From Pseudarthrobacter enclensis (lineage in GTDB: Bacteria > Actinomycetota > Actinomycetes > Actinomycetales > Micrococcaceae), in contig NZ_JAUSRE010000004.1 of assembly GCF_030811655.1 (NCBI RefSeq), positions 1-64,000 on the forward strand: a stretch of 64,000 nt of DNA, in the 5' to 3' direction. How positions within the stretch are numbered: position 1 is the stretch's first letter; every line of letters starts with the position of its first letter. The position numbers were made by a program, and so were the translations under genes. Below the pieces are notes generated by a model. The model was not told the DNA's origin. It saw only the letters and a list, made by a program, of their open reading frames with translations, and did no database searches. This document shows, piece after piece, positions 18,031 to 27,282 of this stretch.

Positions 18031-18686
18031 GCGAACTGATTCTGGTGGGCGCCAGCGGCCTTGCCCGGGAGGTACTGGCGATGGTCCGAAGCAGCGGGCA
18101 ATACGACGTTGTCGGCATGCTCGACGACGACAGGGAAATGGCCGGGGTTTCCGTGGACGGTGCTCCCGTGCTGGGCACGGTAGAGGACGCCGGCAGGTAC
18201 ACCCACGCCTTCATGCTGGTGTGCATGGAATTCGGGCGGCAAAGGGAATCGGTGGTGGACCGCCTGGAACTGCTGGGCATCCGGGAGACGCGCTATGCCA
18301 CTGCAGTCGACCCAACCGTGCAATATCCGGAGGGCTGCTCGGTGGGGAGGGGCAGCATCCTGCTCCGGAACGTCACGCTCACTGCCTCCGTCACCTTGGG
18401 GTGCCACGTGGTTGCGATGCCGTCGGTGACATTCCTGCACGACGACGATGTGGCGGACTTCGCCACTTTCGCTGCGGGAGTGTCGCTTGGCGGCGGAGTC
18501 CGGATCGGCCGGGCCGCCTACCTTGGGATGAATTCGAGTGTCCGTGAGCGAACCTCGGTGGGGGCCTACGCGACCGTGGGAATGGGGGCCGCGGTGTTGA
18601 GCAACGTGCCGGAGGGAGAAACCTGGATTGGTGTCCCGGCGCACGAGATCGACCACGACGGATACGGATGGGGAGGCTTGCGATGA
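18027..18686 (+). CDS. NeuD/PglB-type sugar O- or N-acyltransferase
   Basis: A 219-residue protein with the two-part NeuD layout. An N-terminal Rossmann-like domain (ELILVGASGLAREVLAMV, then VVGMLDDDRE) is followed by a left-handed beta-helix built from hexapeptide repeats, visible as V-x-x-G steps (VTLGCHVVAMPSV, VSLGGGVRIGRAAYLG, SVGAYATVGMGAAVL). Such enzymes acetylate nucleotide-linked amino sugars or sialic-acid-like sugars using acetyl-CoA, usually as trimers. A catalytic histidine is probably the one in FLHDDD, as in relatives. The ATG at 18027 is chosen because the upstream frame is not NeuD-like. It probably modifies a sugar for the polysaccharide made by the upstream genes. Confidence 0.8.
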   Translation: MSELILVGASGLAREVLAMVRSSGQYDVVGMLDDDREMAGVSVDGAPVLGTVEDAGRYTHAFMLVCMEFGRQRESVVDRLELLGIRETRYATAVDPTVQYPEGCSVGRGSILLRNVTLTASVTLGCHVVAMPSVTFLHDDDVADFATFAAGVSLGGGVRIGRAAYLGMNSSVRERTSVGAYATVGMGAAVLSNVPEGETWIGVPAHEIDHDGYGWGGLR

Positions 18687-18736
18687 GGTCCTGAAGCAGG
18701 CACGGTCCACCAGCCCCGCTATCACCGCGCGGTCGT

Positions 18737-20041
18737 CTACCTGGCCGGGGTCCGGAAGAACAGCTCGGTCACGGCGGCCAGGCGGAGGGGATCCTCCACC
18801 CCACAGAGCTCACGGGCAGAGTGCATGGACAGCAGCGGCACACCTACGTCCACGGTCTGGATCCCCAGCCGCGTAGCGGTGAGCGGGCCGATGGTGGAGC
18901 CGCAGGGCACCACGTTGTTGGACACGAACTCCTGGTAGGGAACCTCCGCTTCGCCGCAGAGACGGGCCCAGAACGCCGCTCCGAACGCGTCAGTGGCGTA
19001 GCGCTGGTTGGCGTTGATTTTCAGGAGCGGACCCCCGTTCAGCACTGGGTGGTTGGCGGGGTCGTGCCGTTCGGGGTAGTTCGGGTGGACGGCGTGCCCG
19101 GCGTCGGCAGAGAGGCAGAACGACGCCGCCAGGGCCTGCCGCCGCTGGCTCACCGTGGCGCCCAGCCCATCGGAGATGCGCACCAGCACATCTTCAAGGA
19201 TTGGTCCGCACGCGCCGGAGCGGGAGTTGGAGCCGATTTCCTCGTGGTCGAAGGCGGCCAGGACAGCAACCGGCCCACCGGCGGCGCCGGAGGCGGCATG
19301 GGCAATCAACGCGGCCAGCCCGGCGTGCGTGGCCGAAAGGTTGTCCAACCGCCCTGATGCGAAGAACTCCCCCTTGCCCCCGAAAACCGTGGGCGCCTGC
19401 GTGTCCGCGATGACGACGTCGTATCCGCCAATCTGGCCCGGATCGACGGAGGCTCCGGCAACCGAGGCCGCCAGGACGCCCAGCAGGTCTGAATCGGAAG
19501 GATTCCCCAGCCCCCACACCGGGTTCATGTGGCGCTGCTTGTCCAGGGTGAGGCCCTCGTTCACCGCGCGGTCCAAGTGGATGGCCAGCTGCGGGAAGCG
19601 GAGCAGGGGTCCGGTGGCAGCCAGGTGCTCCGTGCCGTCAAGCAGGACCAGCCGGCCCGCGAGCCGCAGTTCGCGGTCCAGCCAGGAGTTCAGCAGGGGG
19701 CCGCCGTAGATTTCCACCCCCGCCTGGAGCCAGCCGTGCGCACCGGTGGTGGGCCTGGGCTTGAGCTTGAAGGACGGCGAATCCGTGTGCGCGCCGAGGA
19801 TGTTGAACCCGGTGGCAGCGCCGGCACCCTCGGGGACGACCCATGCGATCAGGGCGCCGTCGCGGATGATGAAGAAGGAGCCCGGGCCCCCCTCCCACGG
19901 CTGCAGTTCGTCCAGGCGGGTGAACCCGGCTTCCTCCAGCCGCCTGCCCCCCTCATGCGCAGCGTGGAAGCTCGACGGCGACGCGCTGACGTAGGCGCCA
20001 AGGTCCTGGATGTGGTCTGCAGCAGAGGGGGGCAAAGGCAT
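18737..20041 (-). CDS. M18-family aspartyl aminopeptidase
   Basis: A metallo-aminopeptidase of about 434 residues that removes N-terminal acidic residues from peptides in the cytoplasm. NILGAHTDSPSFKL places the first metal-binding histidine and catalytic aspartate at about residues 85 and 87. AAFDHEEIGSNSRSGA contains the glutamate pair of M18 enzymes, and SMHSARELCG near the end supplies the last histidine ligand. The ATG at 20041 gives the standard family N-terminus (HIQDLGAYVSASPSSFHA); 27 further open codons upstream overlap the permease gene and are not convincing. It is 22 bp downstream of the APC permease and in the same direction, so uptake and peptide or amino-acid use may be linked. 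Confidence 0.92.
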   Translation of the reverse strand: MPLPPSAADHIQDLGAYVSASPSSFHAAHEGGRRLEEAGFTRLDELQPWEGGPGSFFIIRDGALIAWVVPEGAGAATGFNILGAHTDSPSFKLKPRPTTGAHGWLQAGVEIYGGPLLNSWLDRELRLAGRLVLLDGTEHLAATGPLLRFPQLAIHLDRAVNEGLTLDKQRHMNPVWGLGNPSDSDLLGVLAASVAGASVDPGQIGGYDVVIADTQAPTVFGGKGEFFASGRLDNLSATHAGLAALIAHAASGAAGGPVAVLAAFDHEEIGSNSRSGACGPILEDVLVRISDGLGATVSQRRQALAASFCLSADAGHAVHPNYPERHDPANHPVLNGGPLLKINANQRYATDAFGAAFWARLCGEAEVPYQEFVSNNVVPCGSTIGPLTATRLGIQTVDVGVPLLSMHSARELCGVEDPLRLAAVTELFFRTPAR

Positions 20042-20063
20042 GCTCCCGAGTCTAGCGCCGCAC

Positions 20064-21467
20064 CTACTCGGCGGGTGCCGGCGCAGGTTCAGTGGCCACC
20101 ACCGGGCTTCCGGCGGCTGCACCCTTGCCCCGGTAGCGGAGCACGCCCACGGCCACCACCACGGCGGCCAGCGCCAGGGAGAGCAGCAGCGATTCGCGGG
20201 TGGATTCCTCGATCACCATGCCGATGAGCAGGGCCACGATGCTGATGATCGCTGCCCAGGTGAGGTACGGGAAGAGCCACATCTTCAGCTGCAGGTCCTG
20301 GGCTGCGGCACCCATCCGGCGGCGGAGGACCAGCTGGGATGCGGAGATGACCAGCCACACGAACAGTGCAATGGCGCCTGAGGTGTTGACCAGGAAGAGG
20401 AACACGGTGTCCGGGGCAATGTAGTTCAGCCCGACCGTCACGAAGCCCACCACGGTGGAGGCGAGGACGGCGGCGGCGGGAACGCCGCGGCGGGAGATGC
20501 GGGTCCAGGAGCGCGGCGCGTCACCGCGGGTGGAGAGGGAGAACAGCATGCGGCTGGCCGTGTAGAGGCCGGAGTTGAGGCAGGAGAGCACCGAGGTGAG
20601 GACAACGACGTCCATGATGGTGCCGGCGCCGGGGATGCCGAACAGTTCGATGACGGCCACGTAGGGGCTCTTGGCCACGGAGGCGGAGTTCCAGGGGAGC
20701 AGGGTGACCACAATGGCAATGGAGCCGATGTAGAAGACCAGGATGCGCCAGACGGTGGACTTGACGGCCTTCTTGACGGCGTCCACGGGGTTTTCCGATT
20801 CGCCGGCCGCGATGGTGGCGATTTCTGCCCCGAAGAAGGAGAAGACCACCACCAGGATGCCGGCCAGGACCGCTCCCGGACCGTTGGGCATGAAGCCGCC
20901 GTTGTTGACCAGGTTGCTCAGGCCGGGTGCGGGGACGCCGGGGATGAGGCCGAGGATGGCGGCAACGCCAAAGATGAGGAAGAGGACGATGGCCGCTACC
21001 TTGATGGAGGCGAACCAGAACTCGAACTCGCCGTAGGACTTTACGGAACCGAGGTTGGTGAGGGTCAGCAGCACCATGAGGGCAAGGGCCCACACCCACT
21101 GGTCGATGCCCGGCACCCAGCGGTGCATGATGGCAGCACCGGCTGTGGCTTCGATGCCGAGGACGATGATCCAGAACCAGGCGTAGAGCCAGCCGATGCT
21201 GAACCCTGCCCAGCGGCCCAGTGCCTTGTCCGCGTAGGTGGAGAAGGATCCCGTTTCGGGGTTTGCTGCGGCCATCTCGCCCAGCATGCGCATCACCAGG
21301 ATGACCACCAGTCCGGCGGCCGCATAGGCGACGAGGATGCCGGGTCCGGCCTGCTGGATCGCCGCCCCCGAGCCGACGAAGAGTCCTGCGCCAATGACGC
21401 CGGCGATGGCGATCATGGACAGGTGCCTGGGTTTCAGGGACTTTGAGAGTTGCTGGTCAGCATGCAT
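20064..21467 (-). CDS. APC-superfamily amino acid permease (AAT/GABA permease-like)
   Basis: A 467-residue transporter with twelve predicted membrane helices. HLSMIAIAGVIGAGLFVGSG is the signature first helix of the amino-acid transporter family, and GEMAAANPETGSFSTYADKALG is the conserved loop after helix two. Closest in style to GABA, proline or aromatic amino acid permeases; the exact substrate cannot be read. The start at 21467 has AAGGAC ten bases upstream; earlier open codons lie in the intergenic region. The gap 21468-21744 to the next gene holds its promoter but no clearly recognisable -35/-10 pair. Likely co-transcribed with the M18 aminopeptidase downstream. Confidence 0.88.
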   Translation of the reverse strand: MHADQQLSKSLKPRHLSMIAIAGVIGAGLFVGSGAAIQQAGPGILVAYAAAGLVVILVMRMLGEMAAANPETGSFSTYADKALGRWAGFSIGWLYAWFWIIVLGIEATAGAAIMHRWVPGIDQWVWALALMVLLTLTNLGSVKSYGEFEFWFASIKVAAIVLFLIFGVAAILGLIPGVPAPGLSNLVNNGGFMPNGPGAVLAGILVVVFSFFGAEIATIAAGESENPVDAVKKAVKSTVWRILVFYIGSIAIVVTLLPWNSASVAKSPYVAVIELFGIPGAGTIMDVVVLTSVLSCLNSGLYTASRMLFSLSTRGDAPRSWTRISRRGVPAAAVLASTVVGFVTVGLNYIAPDTVFLFLVNTSGAIALFVWLVISASQLVLRRRMGAAAQDLQLKMWLFPYLTWAAIISIVALLIGMVIEESTRESLLLSLALAAVVVAVGVLRYRGKGAAAGSPVVATEPAPAPAE

Positions 21468-21744
21468 GGAAGCGCCGTCCTTGTTGGGGAAATAGCATTG
21501 GTTGAGCGACGTGCCGTGGCGGCCACGGGGAGACCGTGTGTTGCACCACATCGTCGTTTCACCCTAGGTCCGCCATTATGCGCCGTGCTTTGTGCAGTCC
21601 AACAGATCTGGTTGGCGCCAACAGGACGTGCCTCCAAGCTGGAACCACCACGGGCAACGGACGTTTTCCCACAGGAAAATTTGTAATGTGCCCGAAACCA
21701 CGCGCCGGGCTGCTCGTTGGGCCCGGGAAGCCGGGCGCAACCTC

Positions 21745-22638
21745 CTAGACGTCCCGTCTTTTGAGCAGGACCGCAGCGAGCAGGACAGGAATGACCACCC
21801 ATGCGCCGAGGACCAGCCCCGCCTGCCAGGCCTCGAGGGTGTCCGGGACGTGCTGGGCGGCAGCCACGGGATCCACCGTGTTTCCGGGGAGGTACTTCCG
21901 GGCCTCCTTGAAAAAGTCGCCCGGGATGAGCTGGAAGGCGATGGGTGCCACAAAGAAGATGCCCACCAGGCTCATGATGCCTCCTGCGGAGTTCCGCAGC
22001 AGCGTGCCCAGGGCCATGCCGATGGCGGCGACGGCTGCCACGTAGATGCTGTTGACCAGGAGGAGCTTCGCTGACTGTGAACTGCCCAGGTCCAGCTTCA
22101 GGCCGTAGTTGTCCAGGATTGGCACCGCCACCATTCCCGCAACCCAGATGGATACTGCGGTAACGGCGAACGACGTCACCATTACCACCACCAGTTTGGC
22201 CGCGAAGGCGGGAAGCCGTTTGGGCACTGCCGCGAAGGTGGAACGGGCCATGCCGGTGGTGAATTCCGAACTCATGAGGAGTACCCCGAGGGACCCCAGG
22301 ATCAGCTGGGCAAAGGCGATACCCGAGGTGGGGGCGCTCACGGCGAGGTCACCGCCCTGGGCTGCCATCCGCCCCCCGGCCTGGGGGTCGCGCGTGGCCG
22401 CGTCCGTGAACTGGCCCGTCCCCCAGGCGGACAGTGCCCCGAAGCCGACCATGACCACGGCCGTGGAGGCGAGCAGGATCAGCGTTGAGAGGAGGCTGCG
22501 GAATTTGATGATTTCCGAATTAAGGACCCGGAAGAAGGTGGGGCCGGGCTGCGACCGCCTCCCACCAAAGTGGACTGGCGCGGAGAAGGAGGGTGCGGGT
22601 TCGTGAGGGGAAGTGGATTCAGCGGTCGGGGAGCTCAT
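21745..22638 (-). CDS. ABC-2 type transporter permease
   Basis: A 297-residue membrane subunit of an ABC exporter. A cytoplasmic N-terminus of about 45 residues leads to six hydrophobic segments (for example STLILLASTAVVMVGFGALS, ILGSLGVLLMSSEF and LVLGAWVVIPVLLAAVLL). EFTTGMARSTFAAVP is the conserved coupling-helix region of the NatB/ABC-2 family. Its ATG overlaps the TGA of the ATPase gene by one base (TGATG), so the two are made as a pair. Such two-gene exporters handle drugs, peptides, bacteriocins or sodium ions; the cargo is not deducible. Confidence 0.88.
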   Translation of the reverse strand: MSSPTAESTSPHEPAPSFSAPVHFGGRRSQPGPTFFRVLNSEIIKFRSLLSTLILLASTAVVMVGFGALSAWGTGQFTDAATRDPQAGGRMAAQGGDLAVSAPTSGIAFAQLILGSLGVLLMSSEFTTGMARSTFAAVPKRLPAFAAKLVVVMVTSFAVTAVSIWVAGMVAVPILDNYGLKLDLGSSQSAKLLLVNSIYVAAVAAIGMALGTLLRNSAGGIMSLVGIFFVAPIAFQLIPGDFFKEARKYLPGNTVDPVAAAQHVPDTLEAWQAGLVLGAWVVIPVLLAAVLLKRRDV

Positions 22639-23561
22639 CAGTTACCTGCCTCCGCAGCGGACAGGGAGTGGTATTCGACGTCGTCCTTGGTCAGCTCCAT
22701 GTAGGCCTCCTCAAGGCTGGCAACCAGGGGTGTGAGTTCGTAGATCAGGACCTGGTTTTCCAAGGCCAAAGCGGCGATCGTCTTGGCCTGCAGGCCGGTT
22801 ACTTCCAGCATCTCAGGTTCGGGAACTTCAATGGACGCACCGCGTGCGGCGAGCAGCTGGCGGAGCGTGTCCGGCTGGTCGGTCCGGACCCGCACCCGGG
22901 ACTGTCCGCTGCCGGTAATGATGTCGCGGATAGGGGCATCGGCTATCACCCTTCCGCGCCCGATCACGATGAGGTGGTCGGCTGTCTGGGCCATCTCACT
23001 CATCAGGTGGCTGGAAAGGAATACTGTCCGCCCCTGGCCTGCCAGGTACCGCACCAGGTTCCGGACCCAGACCACCCCCTCCGGATCGAGGCCGTTGACC
23101 GGCTCGTCCAGAATGAGGGTTTGCGGGTCGCCCAACAGGGCGGCAGCGATACCCAGCCGTTGCCCCATGCCAAGCGAAAATCCGCCGGCCTTCTTGCGCG
23201 CCACCGCGTCCAGCCCCGTCATGCCGATCACCTCGTGCACCCTCGCTTTGGGAATGCCGTGCGTGGCCGCCATGGCCAGCAGGTGGTTGTAGGCGCTGCG
23301 GCTGGTGTGGACGGCTTTGGCATCAAGGAGGGCGCCCACCTCACGCAGGGGTGCCTTGTGCTGCGCGTACCGCAGGCCGTTCACAGTGACGGATCCCGAT
23401 GTGGGGCGGTCCAATCCCATAATCATCCGCATGGTGGTGGACTTCCCTGCCCCATTGGGTCCCAGGAAGCCCGTAACCTGTCCTGCCCTGACGGTGAAGC
23501 TCACGCCGGCTACGGCGGTCTTGGCGCCGTAGATCTTGGTCAGTCCGTTTGCCTCGATCAT
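22638..23561 (-). CDS. ABC exporter ATP-binding protein
   Basis: A 307-residue ATPase that powers the neighbouring ABC-2 permease. Walker A GPNGAGKST sits near residue 35, the Q-loop region includes DRPTSG, the signature is FSLGMGQRLGIA (a DrrA-like variant of LSGGQ), and Walker B is TLILDEPVNGLDP. The C-terminal 80 residues form the regulatory extension common to DrrA/CcmA-like exporters. The ATG at 23561 is chosen because AAAGGA lies eight bases upstream and MIEANGLTKIYG is the usual start; a longer frame upstream is not homologous in style. Transcription probably begins in 23562-23702. Confidence 0.9.
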   Translation of the reverse strand: MIEANGLTKIYGAKTAVAGVSFTVRAGQVTGFLGPNGAGKSTTMRMIMGLDRPTSGSVTVNGLRYAQHKAPLREVGALLDAKAVHTSRSAYNHLLAMAATHGIPKARVHEVIGMTGLDAVARKKAGGFSLGMGQRLGIAAALLGDPQTLILDEPVNGLDPEGVVWVRNLVRYLAGQGRTVFLSSHLMSEMAQTADHLIVIGRGRVIADAPIRDIITGSGQSRVRVRTDQPDTLRQLLAARGASIEVPEPEMLEVTGLQAKTIAALALENQVLIYELTPLVASLEEAYMELTKDDVEYHSLSAAEAGN

Positions 23562-23702
23562 CAAAAGTCCTTTGAACGGCAGCACCGGGCTGCTGGACGG
23601 CGGTGGGTGGTGTGCATTCCCCACGCTACCGACGCCAGTCCTGCTTTTGACCCTTCCCAGGGATGATTCAGGGGTGAATCAGGGTCATTTGCCGGACAAA
23701 GG

Positions 23703-25205
23703 TTAACGATTCGGATGCGGGGAGTAGTACGTAAGTGCCCGGGGACGGACGCGGTAGGTCACGCTGCGGACCCCTGCCAATGCCTCGCCGTCAACTGCCA
23801 GCGCCATCGGTGCGCCGCCGGCATCGATCCTGGCCTCTGTTGCCTCCCTCAGGTGCGTAATCCTGGAACTTGCCACGGTCCCCGTCAGGACGGACCACAG
23901 CAGCCGGAGCCTGGCGAAGGTTTCGTCGGCGGTAATCATCCGGACATCCAAAACCCCGTCATCCATCACCGGCCGGATCAGGGGAGCGTGGTCACGGGGG
24001 TAGTAGCGCCCACGCCCCAGGTAGGCGATCCACACTTTGTGCTCCACTCCGTCCACGGTCAGCGTCGTCGGTGTCCCGGCCGTGAAGGTCCTGAACATTG
24101 CCACGACGCCCGCCAATGGCTTACCAAGCGCCGGCTGCAGGTGCTCCCGGCGGCGCACGAAGTTGGGGTAGAGGCCGACGCTGGACGTGTTGAGCATAAC
24201 CAGCTCGGAAACTTCGGGGTTCCCGGGCAGTCCGCGTTCGGCGGTGACCACGCCAATGTCTGCCAGTGCGGCCTCACCCTTGCTGGCTGCTTCCTCCGCG
24301 TCTTTCAGGCTGCCTGTGCCCGCGTCGCGGGCAAAGTGGTTGAGGGTCCCGCCGGGCAGGACCAGCAGGGGCAAAGAGCGTTCGACGGCGGCAGCCGCCG
24401 CAGCGCCGACAGTTCCGTCCCCGCCCCACACACCCAGGGCGAGGGTCCCCGGGAAGTCCGCCGTAGCATTGATCCGCTGGACCAGGTCTTCATCCGGTTG
24501 AACGGTATTTATATGCGCTTTGGGAAATACTTCCTGGAGCGCGGCCGCGGTTTCTTCCTTGAAGGAACCGCCCAGCGTGTTGACCACGATGCTCAGGCCC
24601 GCACCGTCCGGCAGTTGCGGAGCGCTGGTCCAGGAGCGGGTGGTTTGCGGGATGGGCGGCCGGACCGGCCACCAATGGCGGGTCACCAGGGCGGCACCTG
24701 CACCCAGGGCTGATCCGAAAAGGACATCGGATGGCCAGTGGGCGCCGGTGTGGACCCTCGAGTAGGCGACGCCCAAGGCAGCAGGTGCCAACGCAACTCC
24801 CAGAGCGGGACGGACAAGCCCTGCTCCGACTGCGAACGCAACCGCCGACGCTGAATGCCCGGACGGCATCGAAGAGCTGGTGGGCTGCGGATGCACGAAG
24901 CGGAAGACGGGCAGGTGCTCCGGCAAGGGCCGGGCGCGGGGAAGCAGGGTCTTGAACACCACGTTGGTGACGGTGGAGGCCACCCCCTGGGCCAGCAGCC
25001 CGTGCAGCGCCGCCCTGCGCGTCTTGCCCGGAAACAGGGCCAGCACTGCCGCTGTTCCTATCCACAGCTTTCCCTGGTTGGCCGAGGCGGACAGGCGCCG
25101 GAAGAAGACATCATGGTCTCCACCGGGCAGTCTTGAAACATGCGCCAAGAGGTATCTATCGATGCGGCTGATCCAGGTCCGGCCCCGTGGCCTGCTGCTG
25201 TGCAT
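23703..25205 (-). CDS. bifunctional PAP2 phosphatase / diacylglycerol-kinase-like fusion
   Basis: A 500-residue protein combining two lipid enzymes. Residues 1-185 are a PAP2 phosphatase with all three motifs: K85 to R92P, PSGHS at 114-118, and SRVHTGAHWPSD around 149-160. Residues 200-500 are a diacylglycerol/sphingosine kinase-like domain with GGDGT at 261-265 and the following LVLPGGTLNHFARD. One half removes phosphate from lipid or polyprenyl phosphates and the other adds phosphate to diacylglycerol-like lipids, so the fusion may recycle phosphatidic acid or a carrier lipid at the membrane. Fusions of this kind are known in Actinobacteria. It lies 22 bp after the MFS gene and is probably in an operon with it and the DeoR gene. 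Confidence 0.88.
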   Translation of the reverse strand: MHSSRPRGRTWISRIDRYLLAHVSRLPGGDHDVFFRRLSASANQGKLWIGTAAVLALFPGKTRRAALHGLLAQGVASTVTNVVFKTLLPRARPLPEHLPVFRFVHPQPTSSSMPSGHSASAVAFAVGAGLVRPALGVALAPAALGVAYSRVHTGAHWPSDVLFGSALGAGAALVTRHWWPVRPPIPQTTRSWTSAPQLPDGAGLSIVVNTLGGSFKEETAAALQEVFPKAHINTVQPDEDLVQRINATADFPGTLALGVWGGDGTVGAAAAAAVERSLPLLVLPGGTLNHFARDAGTGSLKDAEEAASKGEAALADIGVVTAERGLPGNPEVSELVMLNTSSVGLYPNFVRRREHLQPALGKPLAGVVAMFRTFTAGTPTTLTVDGVEHKVWIAYLGRGRYYPRDHAPLIRPVMDDGVLDVRMITADETFARLRLLWSVLTGTVASSRITHLREATEARIDAGGAPMALAVDGEALAGVRSVTYRVRPRALTYYSPHPNR

Positions 25206-25227
25206 GTGATCACCCTAACCCCAACCG

Positions 25228-26457
25228 TTACTCCCGTTGAGTGGACTCTTGAACGGAGGACTCCTGACCGGCCTGGAGCGGCTTCGCCGCCCCTGCAAGC
25301 AGCAGTGCCACCAGGATTGGCAGCATGATGGCCAGGAGCGCGGTATGGATCCCGGTGAGGTCACCGAGGTAGCCAAGCACCGGCGGCCCGGCAAGGAAAG
25401 ATATATACCCCAAAGTGGATACTACGGACACCCGAGCGGCTGACTGCCGCGGATCGTCGGAAGCAGCGGACATCCCCATCGGAAAGGCGAGGGCGGCACC
25501 CACACCCCACAGGGCTGCCCCAACCCCGGCCAGCCAGATACTGGATGCCAGCACAAAGAGGCCCAGTCCGGCGGCTACGGCCGCCATGCTGGCGCGGAGT
25601 ACCGCAACGCGCCCGTACTTGTCGATGACGCGGCCGCCGAGGAACCGCATTGCCGTCATGGCAAGGACGAACAGGGCGAACATCAGGGCGCCGGTGGATT
25701 CCGAGGTGGCAAGGCCGTCAACGGACGCCTTGGCGATCCAGTCATTGCCGGCGCCTTCGGTCAAGGTGGCACCCAGGACCACCACTCCGATGAGCAGCGT
25801 CCGGCCGTCCCGCCACGCGGACGGTCCCTTGGCTGGTTTCAGCTCCCCGGCAACGGGAGCCGACGATACGTGGGGAAGGAAGTAGCGGGGCACGGTCAAG
25901 GCCACCAGCACCACAACGGCTGCGATCACCAGGAGGTGCAGCGGCAGGTCGACTCCCAGCGTGGACAGCCCTGCCCCGACAAGGGCCCCTACGAAGGCAC
26001 CACCGCTGAAGGCAGCATGGAACTGGGGCATGATGGTCCGCCGGAGCTTGTGCTCCACATCCGCGCCTTCGATGTTCTGCGCCACGTCCCACAGTCCGAT
26101 GCCGATGCCGAAGAAGAACAGTGACACCGCCGTCCCGGCAATGGACGTGGCCGAAAGCGACAGTGCGATGCCCACGCCTGCGGCCGCAGCCAGGAGGCCG
26201 GCGAAGCGCACGGTGTTGGCGGTACCGATCCTGCCAACCACCAGCCCGGCGGTGGGAAGCGCAAGCAGGGAGCCGATGGCCGTGCAGAGCAGGAGCGTGC
26301 CCATTTGGCCGGAGGTGATGTGCAGCGTCTGGGTGACGGCAGGGATCCTGGCCGCCCAACTGGCGAACACCAGCCCATTGATACCGAAGACCACGAAAGT
26401 GGCTGCGCCGGCGGCTTTCAATCCTGCGTGCTGCTCCATACCGGTATTGGTGCTCAT
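25228..26457 (-). CDS. MFS transporter
   Basis: A 409-residue major facilitator superfamily permease with twelve hydrophobic segments and the typical central cytoplasmic loop (after about residue 205). FVVFGINGLVFASWAARIP and GRIGTANTVRFAG (a variant of the conserved loop 2-3 motif) place it near the FucP/ YbjJ-like branch of sugar or small-solute transporters. The last 20 residues are hydrophilic. The ATG at 26457 overlaps the stop of the DeoR gene by four bases (ATGA), so synthesis is coupled to the regulator. A DeoR partner suggests a sugar or nucleoside substrate, which is an inference from the family of the regulator. Confidence 0.87.
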   Translation of the reverse strand: MSTNTGMEQHAGLKAAGAATFVVFGINGLVFASWAARIPAVTQTLHITSGQMGTLLLCTAIGSLLALPTAGLVVGRIGTANTVRFAGLLAAAAGVGIALSLSATSIAGTAVSLFFFGIGIGLWDVAQNIEGADVEHKLRRTIMPQFHAAFSGGAFVGALVGAGLSTLGVDLPLHLLVIAAVVVLVALTVPRYFLPHVSSAPVAGELKPAKGPSAWRDGRTLLIGVVVLGATLTEGAGNDWIAKASVDGLATSESTGALMFALFVLAMTAMRFLGGRVIDKYGRVAVLRASMAAVAAGLGLFVLASSIWLAGVGAALWGVGAALAFPMGMSAASDDPRQSAARVSVVSTLGYISFLAGPPVLGYLGDLTGIHTALLAIMLPILVALLLAGAAKPLQAGQESSVQESTQRE

Positions 26458-27227
26458 ACGCTCACTACTTCCACGGAGTACTTATCGAATTCGGCTTTGT
26501 CCTGCGTGCTGAACTTCCGGTCCGTGACGATGACGTCCACCCGATCCAGGCCTGCCACGAGGACCCGGGCGCTGGCCTCCCACTTCGATGCTGAGGCGGC
26601 CAGCACCACCCGTGCCGCGGATTCAAGGCCGGCTCTCTTGATGGCCGCGTCCTCCAGGTCATGTGCCAGCAGCCCGTCCCTGAAATCCACCGCACAGGGG
26701 GTGACCACGGCAGTATCGAAACGGAGTGACCTGATATTGGATTCGGCCAGCGGCCCGCGGAAACAGAGTTCCCCGGGCACCACACTGCCGCCCGGCAGCA
26801 GCAAGGCAGGCCGCGGGCCTGCACCGCCGTCGCCCTCTGCTGCCGCATTGAGCGCCTGCAGGGACATGGGCATCAGCGTCACATCGCGTCCCGCCAGGGC
26901 CCGCGCCACAGCGGTAGCTGTGCTTCCGCTGTCCAGCCAGACGTGTTCGCGGTCAGCCAGCAGGCGGGCGACCGCCACAGCTATGCGGCCCTTCGCTTCA
27001 CGGTCTTCCAGTTCACGCTGCCCGTAGCCGGGATTCACCCCGTGGCCAATGAGGCTTCTGGCGCCGCCGTGGACCCTCCGGAGGACGCCGTGGCCTGCGA
27101 GCACCTCCAGGTCGCGGCGGATGGTTGCTCCTGAAGCAGCACAGGCCTGCATGAGCTCTTCCACGCTTGCCTCGGGCTGCCGCCGGAGGATGTCGGCGAT
27201 GGTCCGATGCCGCTCATCCGTCTTCAT
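26454..27227 (-). CDS. DeoR-family transcriptional regulator
   Basis: A 257-residue repressor. RHRTIADILRRQPEASVEEL and SGATIRRDLEVLAGHGVLRRVHGGA form the DeoR winged helix-turn-helix in the first 60 residues. The rest is the sugar-phosphate-binding sensor domain with VWLDSGSTATAVARAL, the phosphate-binding DSGSTA motif. DeoR proteins usually repress neighbouring sugar catabolic or transport genes and are released by a phosphorylated sugar. The likely start is the ATG at 27227; two codons upstream a TTG is also in frame. No ribosome binding site is visible before either, so the message may be leaderless. It is the first gene of the operon with the MFS transporter and PAP2/DAGK fusion. Confidence 0.88.
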   Translation of the reverse strand: MKTDERHRTIADILRRQPEASVEELMQACAASGATIRRDLEVLAGHGVLRRVHGGARSLIGHGVNPGYGQRELEDREAKGRIAVAVARLLADREHVWLDSGSTATAVARALAGRDVTLMPMSLQALNAAAEGDGGAGPRPALLLPGGSVVPGELCFRGPLAESNIRSLRFDTAVVTPCAVDFRDGLLAHDLEDAAIKRAGLESAARVVLAASASKWEASARVLVAGLDRVDVIVTDRKFSTQDKAEFDKYSVEVVSV

Positions 27228-27282
27228 GATCAAATGCTAGCAATTTGTGATCATTCGCTCAGAGCAAGAAGGGCACATTTGT

